Source: Leptasterias polaris | Lineage: Eukaryota > Echinodermata > Asteroidea > Forcipulatida > Asteriidae | Reading direction: 5' to 3' | NCBI GenBank assembly: GCA_037783415.1 | Contig: JAZGTN010000097.1 | Location: forward strand, 1,674,001-1,738,000 | Length of the DNA: 64,000 nucleotides | In this document: positions 1 to 9,705 of the stretch, one piece after another | Layout of the letters: each line of letters begins with the position of its first letter | Position numbering within the stretch: the first letter of the stretch is position 1 | The notes under the pieces: generated by a model | Databases searched by the model: none | Told to the model about the DNA's origin: nothing | The model's input: only the letters and a program-made list of their open reading frames with translations | Position numbers and translations under genes: made by a program

Positions 1-780
1 GGTTGCAGGGGCTTGCGTTGGCGGCTGCACTCCGGTAGCGCAGGGGCAGGCACACACACATGTCCAACGAAGCATGGATAAAGGAGAAATCCAACTAGCC
101 TTATTAAACCATGGGTCTCTCCTCTGTGCAATAATTGAGTGCCAGACATGTGATGGGGGACAGGGCAAGTCCATCTGGTGTTATTTACATACCTGCAGAC
201 CAGGCTGAAGTAGGCCAAGCGAAAGCAATGTAGCCCTAGATAATGTGCAGTCTGCGGCTGTGAGGAGCGGGGGGGCTGCTGCCGTGTACAACGCCTTCGC
301 GCCACACATTGCTCATTGAAAAATAGTCTGACAATGCATCCAAATAGGTCAGCGTTACCGGCGTTGCTGAGAGCCATTTTATTTTGTATTAAAACCGTAC
401 TGCTGCCGATTTCAAATACTCAGTTGAGTGATTTTACATCTCGAGTGATGATGACATTTTAACTTCTTATCAAATACCGTTTTTCATCGTTGCCACATCA
501 TGTACTTGATTGCACCAATTTGACAGAGCCTGAATGCATTTCAATTTGTAATTTAAAATTTAACAAGTTCAAATGCGCACAAGAGTCCTTTCATGCCTGA
601 AAAACTATGGATGAAATTTGATGGTCTAAAGCAGTTCGTTGTGTTTAAAAACAACAGCCTAAGTCTAAATGGATCAACCAAAAGAGTCTTTATTGCGAAT
701 TATGTTTGTGACACGGCTTGTCACTTTTAGGGCTGTATGAACAATGGTTGAATATTTTATAAGAGCACAGGGAGATAGTT
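1..780. other. Unassigned non-coding DNA
   Basis: No ORF, RNA gene or repeat recognised. The first 300 bases are richer in G+C than the rest (a CA run near 50-60 and a G7 run near 270), but I see no splice or promoter pattern I can defend. Confidence 0.5.
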
Positions 781-784
781 TAAG

Positions 785-1000
785 AGATTTCAAAGTTGTT
801 CTCCAAACCCATCTATTCCTGAATAGTGCCATTTGACCCATGACTCCTTGTGCTGGTAGTTTTTGTTGCGATTATAAAATGCTTAAGTTTAAGATATTGA
901 TGATCTAAATTATGTAATTGATGTGTTGTTTTGGAATGTTGTTATTTAGCTTGTTCTGTACTGCACATGAGTATCAAGATTTGACGTCTATCGGCGTGTA
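785..1000 (+). pseudogene. Possible LINE ORF2 C-terminal scrap
   Basis: A short frame reads RDFKVVLQTHLFLNSAI then stop (about 785-836). F-K-x-x-L-x-T-x-L-F near a terminal stop is how many non-LTR retrotransposon RT proteins end. The AT-rich stretch that follows could be its 3' UTR. It is too short to be sure. Confidence 0.3.
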
Positions 1001-3840
1001 GTAATAAGTTCTCATAATATTTTTACTGTAATAATTTTTTTTTTTTTAATGGATTTGTTTAATGATAGTTAAAAATTTACAGGAAACTGGTGTTGATTAG
1101 ATATACTATTTTTTAAGATGACAAATCTTCAGGGAGCAGGGAGTTCTTTCTCAAAACCGTCCTCTGCTATTTTCAGGGGCATAACCAGAGGGGGTTGCAT
1201 TTCTTTCCAGATTGGGATCAGATAATTCCCAATCACACAGTGAGTCTAGAATAATGCATAATGCAGATTGACAAAAACATTTGACGCCAAAAGCGCACTT
1301 TGGATTTAACAATTTTTTTTTTTACCTCATCCCCTTTATGTTTGAGGTTCACCTTTCACGAAATCTTAGTATTAAATTATCTTCTGAAACTAACAGACCA
1401 AACTGTCTTAGCAGGCACAAAGAATGACTGGGAATTCAATTTGGGAAAAATATATGAGCTTGACGAGTCGATGCTTATAGTGATTCTCACAGCACACATG
1501 TAGACCTATGCATTTCCCATCATGTCAACTGTCGGGGCAAGTAAATTCATTACCTCCGTGTTATATGCTATAGGTGTATTACACAGTCCATCCTCTTTTC
1601 CTTTCAACACTCTTCGTAATGTACAGGATCTCCCCTTTTGCAATTTTCTTTCTTTTAAAAGAACACTTTTTCTCTCTCTATAATGGCTTCTGTAATGCCA
1701 AAAGATTGACTGCAACATCCGCATTCGGGGGGGGGGGGGGATAATAAGTAGACTCCATCTTTGACAACAAGCGGAAATTGTCTCTTTAGTCTTATTGTCT
1801 TGGTACAAAAATGTAGGTCTCCATCCATCTACAACTACTTAGAAGCTAAATATATTTGTTTGTTAGTTCAAAACAGTGCTTTAAAAAAACAAAAACAAAA
1901 ACAACAATAACTATGGGATTTTTTTTTTTTTTTTTAAATCAAAGTAGTAATTACACACTCCAAGAAATTCATGATAAACTTGCTTTCATAGTTCGAACCT
2001 TTTGGGGACCACTTTGGTCCCATGAACATTGCTTTAATGTGTGAAAGAAACAAACTCGCGCACTCTAACGGTCGCAATGTTCAAACAGGAGACTAGCACA
2101 GTCTATTGACAATTGAAGCGGAGTGGGTAATGAACGGAAAGTGCGAGACCAATATCAGTGTTGCACTTTTTCTTTAATTTTTAATTCCTATGGGCAACCT
2201 TTTACATGCGAGGACCAAACATAACTTGTGTATGTTCACACTGCATCAACCCTCCATGAAAACTAACATGACACTGTAATTTGAACTTAAAAGTAAAAAG
2301 GTAAGAAGATTGCTAATGATAGGAACCCCTCGAAAAATGTTTTCAGACTGCTTATTCGTAACCACTTTACGTCGGATGAAGTTTTTATCTGCAAGTTTTT
2401 CTGGACAGACTTAAGGCGAACGTTTTTTAACACCCGAAACAACTTGCTGCCACCATTGCTCGCCATTACATTTGGGAGGTACCTCAGAACAGTCCAAGAA
2501 TCCAGCATACCATGGCAGTTTTTCGGCGGCGGCTCCTGATCGATGTTCTGCGAACCATGGTGAATGCCCCTTCAACTTTCTCACGTGACAACATAAAATC
2601 CCAGAACCACATGTAATTCTGAGAACCTTTGTCGTCTTTGTTTTGTCAAGTCAGGGTTTCATTGTGGCAATGATATTTTTCAAAGGAAAACAATTACTCA
2701 AGAAGCTCCAAAAAGTTAAATAAATTATACCGTGGGTGGGCAGGGTGGGCACGGAAATTTCTTTTCAAATACAGATGTGAAGTGGTTAAGGATTGACACC
2801 AGAACAAGTTGTCCTCAGAAATATTTCTAGGCCTATCTGAATACTGAAAGTGCCAGAACCAAACCCCAGAACCAAACCAAACCAGCCCCCAAACAGTTAG
2901 CTTCTTTCAGTGCCTTCTTGCATTACTTGCACATAATCCAACATAAAACATAGAACCAAAATTTGAACTGCTCTCAGAAACCAAATTTGCTAAGTAGGCC
3001 GATTGCATGTTTATGTGGGGGGAAAACATTGAAATAAATTTGCTGTTAAAAATCAAAACAAAACACCCATTAATGTAGCACACCCTTTAGGCTCCAATGT
3101 ATGATGTAACCTATGCTTCAAACTTTACTGCATGATGTCTGGAAGGAATTTATAACGTAATATTTAAACTGTCCAACTTTCCACTTTGAATCACGATGTA
3201 CAAAATATGATGAAGTTCTGGTAATTATCACAACAAACAAAAAAACACTTGGAGACAGCGCCAATAAAATAAAAATATTTATCATTCCCTCAACAGGCAT
3301 GATATTTGGTCCTTGGTAAAACGTAGGATAACTTCATTGAGAACAAGGGCTGACCAACATGTACATATGGTGTGGTTTTAATAGACTTATCAGGCTGTTT
3401 AATAACAATTTTGCTCATTTTTATGAGGGCCAAACAAATTTGAAATCAGACTTCGGTAGGAAGAATATCATGCCTGCCTCGATAAATCTCAAAAAACAGT
3501 TTTCAATACAGAATAGAAATTTGTGTACAAACAGCTTTTCATTGTTGGATTAAAGAAGCGGTCTGAGAGGATTCCGTCTGGTTTGTTTTTTAGGCTTATA
3601 TTTATAAATAAAAAAATATAAAAAAGCTCCAGGATGTTTGCTGCTATGATCAGTTTGGTAATGTATCTTAATTATCGACAGGGTTGACCTTGAGGAGTTA
3701 CAATGTTCACCAATAACATTCAATAGCCTACTCCCATGGGTTCTGGGTTCTAACACAATTGTTCTTGAATCTGGGTTGTAACACAATTATACTCTGGCAA
3801 AGACTACAACAGTTATGCTCAGGCTTTGAACATATGCAAC
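1000..3840. other. Unassigned non-coding DNA
   Basis: AT-rich sequence with homopolymer runs (T runs near 1030, 1310 and 1920; a G14 run at 1727-1740). Short ORFs show no family motif. A segment at about 2612-2755 recurs at 16290-16405 and is listed separately. A 20-bp string near 3457 (TAGGAAGAATATCATGCCTG) recurs near 33018. Confidence 0.5.
2612..2755 (+). repeat. Interspersed repeat copy, family R1
   Basis: Shares CAAGTCAGGGTTT, TCAAGAAGCTCCAAAAAGTT and the ATACC.TGGGTGGGC stretch, in order, with 16290-16405. The copies differ by an indel in the middle. Nature unknown; no terminal repeats seen. Confidence 0.7.
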
Positions 3841-3849
3841 CTTGAAACA

Positions 3850-4242
3850 CTCCAGGAGAGACGCCAGAATATTTGCAGTTTTTTGCTCAATCTATAGAAT
3901 CTAAAAATATTTGTAAAGACTGGCTACCACCTCAAAGAAATATCCTTTTTAACTTAAGATCAACTAAGAAGTACGAACAGTTCAAGTGTCGCACTAAGCG
4001 ATTTGCCAACAGTGCCCTCCCACAAATTGTTAACATTTTAAATGCTTCGTAGTAATTGTTGTACAATAGTTGTTCACAACGTTTTAAATTGTCTTTTATG
4101 CTCTTGTATATTAATGTCCGATTGTTTTTTTGGTTTTTTTCCCTTCGATCCTGTAATTTTGTAGTTTTTATTCTCTGTACACATGTGCAATTCAGTTTTT
4201 AACTACTAGACATGTTTTGAATAAACCATTATTGAAAAAAAT
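3850..4242 (+). pseudogene. 3' end of a 5'-truncated LINE
   Basis: A frame ending at the TAG at 4050-4052 reads ...NILFNLRSTKKYEQFKCR... and finishes ALPQIVNILNAS. A terminal block with spaced Cys/Arg and a final P-x-x-x-x-x-LN is typical of the C-terminus of CR1/jockey-group RT proteins. A 3' UTR follows, then AATAAA (4220-4225) and a short A run at 4236-4242. The copy near 61.3-61.6 kb ends the same way (VNILNA), so both belong to one family. The 5' part is missing. Confidence 0.55.
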
Positions 4243-4896
4243 GAAGCAGTTGGATTTTCAGAATTTGCATTTTTTTAAACTCGGCAGTCTGCACTAAGCT
4301 CTTTCTTGTATCAGACATGGAATAACCATGAGATGGTAATTATGCAAATAAATACAGCACGATACATTGCACAGGTGAATGCAAAATATCACATTGATGT
4401 TAGGGGGGGGGGAGGAGGGACCAACCAACATTGTAGCAACACTATACATTACTGGTCGATAAGTTAATCAGGCACCATCAGCGTGTACATATTTTACTGT
4501 TGAGGGATCCATTCTGGTTGAAGTATTTAGAACATGATGTCACTATAAAACCATACAGGTATGCTACAACAATTTCAAAGGTGAAGAAGTCATCTTTTGT
4601 TCAATGCAAGGAAGGGGACTGACTGTTCAAAGTGTTTTATCTCCATGGTCAAACAGATCACACAACGCAAGGGTGAGAGTCTTGCTGACAAAAAGATCTG
4701 AAACTAGGAGACAAATCTTATGATGGTATTTCCACCTTTTAGTAGCCCCTGAAGTTATGGACTCCACTGAGCACATGGGATGTAGACTAAATAGCAGGAT
4801 TTCTGTACATCTCAAGAAAATCATTGATTGACAACTGATTTTCTTCTCTAGACAGACAGATTTAAAGTCTAAATTCAAATAAAAGTTTGAAACTTC
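4243..4896. other. Unassigned non-coding DNA upstream of the gypsy insertion
   Basis: No gene recognised. An octamer-like ATGCAAAT occurs near 4343. A G9 run lies near 4404. The 91-residue minus-strand ORF (4627-4902) runs into the LTR edge and shows no motif. Confidence 0.45.
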
Positions 4897-5414
4897 TGTC
4901 ACAGGTTTTTACCTCTATTAATTTAGAGCCTGCGATCGGTTCTATGTTGTGTAAGGGAAACTTGCTCGGTAAATAAACGCAACGGACAGCTATATATGTG
5001 GGTTGATTCTCCAACTGGAATCACCGTATTATTATTGGTTCATACGAATAATGCCAACAACAGTATGTAAATGATAAACAAGCAATTGAAATATAAAGAA
5101 TTTGATAAATACAAGTCTAGGTTAAAATACAATAGCTTCAGTTAGAAGTTATTATCATCAAATGGAATACGATCTAACACTTGATAAAATATACAAAAAT
5201 ACATCGGTGAAAATACATGGATATTGGTAAAGATCTTAGCTGGGTTTATCTGCACTTCTACGGCTGGGGATGGAAGGTACACGTCACTCAGATGGGCTCC
5301 AAGATGACAACCTCAAGGTCCAGGAAAAGGCGATGAAAGGGGTTGAGAAGCGGGGCAAGGTGGAGAGATGAACCGGGTCATATCTACCAAAGCGGACCTG
5401 GGGGGCTAGTACAT

Positions 5415-5558
5415 CTGTATCAACAGAGCACGTGAAAAAGGGATGCAATAGTTTAGGAACCACTTTTAGGGAAAAGTCGTCGCGTTCCAATCAAGTCAAG
5501 ACAAAGTGTATAGCGGGACACTTTTTCTGACTTAGCATCTCAGGCCGTTCTCGCTTCT
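5415..5558 (-). repeat. 144-bp direct duplication inside the LTR, copy A (3' LTR)
   Basis: Matches 6440-6583 with a single mismatch (c at 5545, a at 6570), offset 1,025 bp. Corresponding copies in the 5' LTR are 13312-13455 and 14337-14480. On the minus strand this copy is preceded by ATATAG and followed by ATGTAC, so it has an acceptor-like edge but no donor. It contains the first 25 codons of a 68-residue ORF (5284-5490) of unknown meaning. Confidence 0.85.
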
Positions 5559-6439
5559 ATATCAATCAATTATGCAAAATACAACCAACCATAGAAAATT
5601 GAGTCTAACTAATTATAATAAACAAAATATCACTCGTTCAATGAAATTGGCGACTGGAACATGTTCTCTCAGGAACATAATAATCATGTGGAAACACTTG
5701 GGCTTCGAAAAGGAATATTGAATAAAACATATCAAGGATATCGCTCAACGTAGATCTTTGTGTGTATGTGTGCGGAACACATAGGTGGTCAACCGGTCAA
5801 AGATCCCAATTGTTTATAAAGCCAAACAGCAAACAGTCGTATAATCTACTAGTTGAAAATAATGTGCATGACCATGCTATACTATAAACAGGTTATCTCA
5901 GGACAAAATAAGTATAGCCAAGAATTATAGGCGCAGTACTTGTGTTTGAAAGTCTCGACAAAAGTATAGAATCATGGCTATCAATACACGGTTTAGTTTT
6001 GATAACTTGGATTGAATCAGAGAATGCTTCAATTAAGTATTCCAATAACTAAATGGATTTCTATCAAGAATGAAACGCCTTGATAAACGACAATAATAGA
6101 TACGAGTGTATAATTGTTACAATCAATAAAATGCTATACAACTAAATCAAAGATATAAGCAACACAAAAATCTAACGGTAATTGGACGGAACTCCTAAAG
6201 CTTTTCCGTATACGTAGTGAGCAATAAGAAAGGTTACACAAAGATTATTTAGTGATCCTATACATCTCAAAAAACAGTTAACAGCATTGTTCAAACAATC
6301 TATTTAGAAACTCATATTGGACTGTTCCATCCATCTTGAGTTTGTTTTCAACCACCTTGTTGAACAATCAATCAATCAATAATCAAATACAATTAAGGAA
6401 TAAGTTTATACATAGAAAATAACATGAAAAGTAGCTTAC

Positions 6440-6583
6440 CTGTATCAACAGAGCACGTGAAAAAGGGATGCAATAGTTTAGGAACCACTTTTAGGGAAAA
6501 GTCGTCGCGTTCCAATCAAGTCAAGACAAAGTGTATAGCGGGACACTTTTTCTGACTTAGCATCTCAGGACGTTCTCGCTTCT
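6440..6583 (-). repeat. 144-bp direct duplication inside the LTR, copy B (3' LTR)
   Basis: Partner of 5415-5558. On the minus strand this copy ends CAG and is followed immediately by GTAAGC, a consensus splice donor. It begins about 30 nt below the TATA-like TTTTTAAAC (6608-6616). It therefore looks like a first exon or R/U5 leader. Confidence 0.85.
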
Positions 6584-7040
6584 GAGGAGCCAGGAGCGAA
6601 ACATGGGTTTAAAAACCCGGCTGGTCACGCACTCGGACAGAAATAACTATTTGATTGGTCAAAGTCTTAAAACAATGATGTCCTAAATGAGCTTCAACCA
6701 ATCACAAAAAAGACTAGTGGACTACATTTTAAAATAACTTCGTGGTCAGCAAAGACGACCAAATTTGGGCAAACTATTTAAGACAAAGAAACTACTGAGC
6801 TTGCGAGAGGGGGAAATTCCGGACATGGCAATTAATGTGCTGTGGTCAGGAGAAACCGTGGGAACAGTAACTCTAGGACGTGGTTTAACGATCGTTTGTT
6901 TTACGACTGATAAGGAGAAATCTTCAATTCTACCTCCATGCACTCACACATGTGGTGTTTGTCTAAATAATGAATCTTCGTCGGACTAGTCTAAAAGAGT
7001 TATAATAATATTAATATGAAATTTGTAACAGAGTCCGACA

Positions 7041-7055
7041 TTCTCGGCTTCTTAA
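7041..7055 (-). other. Candidate polypurine tract
   Basis: Directly upstream of the 3' LTR on the minus strand lies AAGAAGCCGAGAA, 11 of 13 purines. Position and composition fit the plus-strand primer site of an LTR element. The CC interruption makes it imperfect. Confidence 0.55.
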
Positions 7056-7095
7056 ATCATGGCGTCCTCGACATGTATCCTACTATCAAAGGACT

Positions 7096-9705
7096 TCAAC
7101 AATTCTGATCCTTGTGATAAAATGCACTAATTAAACTACTGGTAACTTCTAAAGCTCTCTGTTGCATAGTTAAATGCTGCTCAAGAAGTTTTACTCTTTG
7201 CTCTTCAAAACCATAATATTGAGGCGGTTTCCTATTTCGCCGTGGATAGGGAATAGGGGTGTCTTTAGTATCTGTATCGACTGAGGTTGTCCCACTGGCT
7301 ACATGAACTGGGGGTTCAGGGTTAGACTCCTCTCCCGTTATACTCTTGTCCTCTGGGTCATCAGATGACGAGTGTGAAGAAGAAGAAGTAGTAGGACTTT
7401 CTTCAGAGGGCATTGGCTCATCGGAGACTAGGCTGGGTGAGCATTGGGCAGGTTCACTCTCCTCCGTCGGGGTGGGTACTTCAATGACATCATCTTCCGA
7501 AGGTACCGGAATAAAGACTGGTGCGCTTGGGTTAAGAGTGGCTGTCTTTCTTGGGGCGGGGACTGGACGTAGAACATAAAAGTTATCATCAGAAATGTCG
7601 GAGTCCAATGCATCTGCCATATCGTCATTTTGTGGCGTTGGGAGTGGTCTTCGCTGGGGACGCCTACGGCGGGGTTTAGGCTGTGGTCGGTTCCTAGCAC
7701 TAGGTTCATCTTCACATGGGGGGACAAAGCCACATGGGAGGAGCATGTTGCGATGAAGTGTTTTCAGTGGACCATCATCATCGATTGGCTCCACCAAATA
7801 GACTGGAATATCTGGACTCAGTCGTTGTCGTACCCGATAAACTGTCTTGCTCCAACGGTCAGCAAGTTTGTGTGGACCCTTCAGGCCGACGTTTTTCACC
7901 AACACACGATCCCCTGATTCAAGTGTATGATCACGAACTCGTTTGTCGTAGCGGGCCTTGTACTTCAGAGCGGTTTTCTCCATAGCGGCTGAGGCAAGTT
8001 CGTGGGCTCGACGCATCCTCTCCTTAAGGTCAATAGCGTACTGGGTGTGGTTAGTTTTACCTTGCTGTGTTGGCAATCCAAACTGAACATCAATGGGAAG
8101 TCTTGGTTCACGACCGAACATTAGAAAATATGGGGACATGTTGGTGGACGCATGCTTGGTACAGTTGTAGGCGTGTACCAGGGGGCCGACGTATAATCTC
8201 CACTTTTTCTTCTGTTCTTCATCTAGGGTGCCGAGCATGTTTAACAGGGTTTGATTAAATCGCTCACACTGACCGTTTCCCTGGGGGTGGTAGGGAGTCG
8301 TTCTCGACTTCTTAATTCCGGAGACAGTACACAAATCTTGAATAAGACGAGCCTCAAAATCCCGTCCCTGGTCGGAGTGTAGTCGCTCTGGAAACCCATA
8401 GTGTACGAAGTAGTTTTCCCATAACACCTTGGCAACCGTATGAGATGTCTGATTCTTGGTAGGAAAAGCCTGTGCATAGCGGGTGTAATGGTCCGACACA
8501 ACCAAAATATCTTTGGTGTTGCTAGCATCAGGTTCCAGGCTTAAGAAATCAATGCACACGAGTTGCATAGGTGCCGTGGTTTGGATGGAGACAAGGGGTG
8601 CGGTCTTCATAGCCTTTCTTTTTCTTCGTACGCACCGCTCACATGTTTGACATTTGAACTCCACATCTGTAGTCATCTTAGGCCAATAGAATCGGGACCG
8701 AGCAAGATCAAGGGTCCTGTCGAAACCAAGGTGGCCGACATCGTCATGAATGCCTCGGAGTGCCTCTTTTCTTTGATTCTTTGGGACAACAAGTTGGGAT
8801 AATTCACGACCATTACTAGAACTATTGCGGTATAAAACACCATCATTAAGTTTCAACTTATCCCAATGACGAAGGAGGAGCTGGGACTCTCTTGGCAACT
8901 GTGCTCGCTCAGCACCATGGGGACATACACCATTCTGGACACATTCAATAACGAGTCTGATATTATCATCTTCACACTGTAGTTGTCTCCAGTCTTCAGG
9001 AGTCGTCATTGGCAACGCAGTCTGGGTAACAAATTCTGGTGGGATAGCTTGTGGGGAATCGGTCAAGCTTTCTACAAGGGCTGGCTCATCATCGTCTGGC
9101 CTGGCAACTGTCGTGTTCTCTGCTTGTACTCTGACACTGTGCCGTTGGCAAATGGCTTGGAAAACTTCCTTTGAACAAATCCCATCTTCGCTGTAGTGGC
9201 CCATGCGATCGCAGAGTTGAGCGATCTTTCCTTCCACTTCCCTCGACTCGTCATCTGCTGTTGGTGGTGGTTGGGGTCTTCGTGACAGTCCATCAGCATC
9301 AGCGTTTTTGCTACCAGGACGGTACTTGATTCGGAAATCAAAGTTAGATAGTGCTGCTAGCCAGCGATGGCCGGTGGCATCAAGCTTGGCGGTCGTCAGG
9401 ACATAAGTCAGCGGATTGTTGTCTGTTAATACGGTGAACTTACCACCATATAAGTAGTCGCGGAACTTTTCGGTTACCGCCCACTTTAAAGCCAAAAACT
9501 CCCACTTGTAGGCAGGGTAGTTTAACTCGCTCTTAGACAGACCACGGCTGGCATAGGCTATAACGTGGGGGCGACCATCGTCATCTTCTTGGTACAGAGC
9601 CGCTCCCAACCCAGTCCCACTTGCATCGGTGTGAAGGAAGAATGGCCGGCTGTAGTCTACAAAACCCAACACCGGAGCAGTGGTTAGTTTCTGCACAATG
9701 GTCGA
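7096..9705 (-). CDS. pol: Pol, second part: RNase H and integrase
   Basis: Homology enters this frame near 9,705; the first start-like codon is GTG at 9696, so the frame has no initiator of its own. Counting from 9696, RNase H shows HTDASGTGLGAALYQ (D24), KWEFLALKWAV (E66), TDNNPLTYVL (D92) and NADADGLSR (D133). Integrase has an HHCC zinc site (H318, H322, C349/C352 or C352/C355). Its DDE triad is D383, D442 and E478, with 35 residues between the last two as expected. A GPY/F-like module follows (GDRVLVKNVGLKGPHKL to about 660). The last 170 residues are Pro/Ser/Glu-rich, then basic (PYPRRNRKPPQYYGF), and end in a charged segment. The role is RNA removal during cDNA synthesis and chromosomal insertion. 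No chromodomain seen. Confidence 0.93.
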   Translation of the reverse strand, partial: STIVQKLTTAPVLGFVDYSRPFFLHTDASGTGLGAALYQEDDDGRPHVIAYASRGLSKSELNYPAYKWEFLALKWAVTEKFRDYLYGGKFTVLTDNNPLTYVLTTAKLDATGHRWLAALSNFDFRIKYRPGSKNADADGLSRRPQPPPTADDESREVEGKIAQLCDRMGHYSEDGICSKEVFQAICQRHSVRVQAENTTVARPDDDEPALVESLTDSPQAIPPEFVTQTALPMTTPEDWRQLQCEDDNIRLVIECVQNGVCPHGAERAQLPRESQLLLRHWDKLKLNDGVLYRNSSSNGRELSQLVVPKNQRKEALRGIHDDVGHLGFDRTLDLARSRFYWPKMTTDVEFKCQTCERCVRRKRKAMKTAPLVSIQTTAPMQLVCIDFLSLEPDASNTKDILVVSDHYTRYAQAFPTKNQTSHTVAKVLWENYFVHYGFPERLHSDQGRDFEARLIQDLCTVSGIKKSRTTPYHPQGNGQCERFNQTLLNMLGTLDEEQKKKWRLYVGPLVHAYNCTKHASTNMSPYFLMFGREPRLPIDVQFGLPTQQGKTNHTQYAIDLKERMRRAHELASAAMEKTALKYKARYDKRVRDHTLESGDRVLVKNVGLKGPHKLADRWSKTVYRVRQRLSPDIPVYLVEPIDDDGPLKTLHRNMLLPCGFVPPCEDEPSARNRPQPKPRRRRPQRRPLPTPQNDDMADALDSDISDDNFYVLRPVPAPRKTATLNPSAPVFIPVPSEDDVIEVPTPTEESEPAQCSPSLVSDEPMPSEESPTTSSSSHSSSDDPEDKSITGEESNPEPPVHVASGTTSVDTDTKDTPIPYPRRNRKPPQYYGFEEQRVKLLEQHLTMQQRALEVTSSLISAFYHKDQNC

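Larger units (their letters stand above)
4897..7040 (-). repeat. 3' LTR of the gypsy element
   Basis: It is colinear with the other LTR at a constant offset of 7,897 without gaps, and looked identical at every point compared. Its internal boundary (7040) is preceded on the minus strand by a purine-rich tract. The left boundary is fixed by the divergence of flanking sequence at 4896/12793. It carries the same 144-bp internal duplication (5415-5558 and 6440-6583, one mismatch at 5545/6570). Confidence 0.95.

Noticed and set aside
6765..6989. LTR-encoded proteins (74 residues plus strand; 65 residues minus strand at 6746-6943)
   Set aside because: They overlap on opposite strands, lack motifs, and recur only because the LTRs are duplicated.
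7041..7095. env gene downstream of pol
   Set aside because: Only 55 bp separate the pol stop and the 3' LTR.
7346..9174. Several plus-strand ORFs of 60-95 residues
   Set aside because: They lie antisense to the clear RNase H/integrase frame and show no motif of their own.
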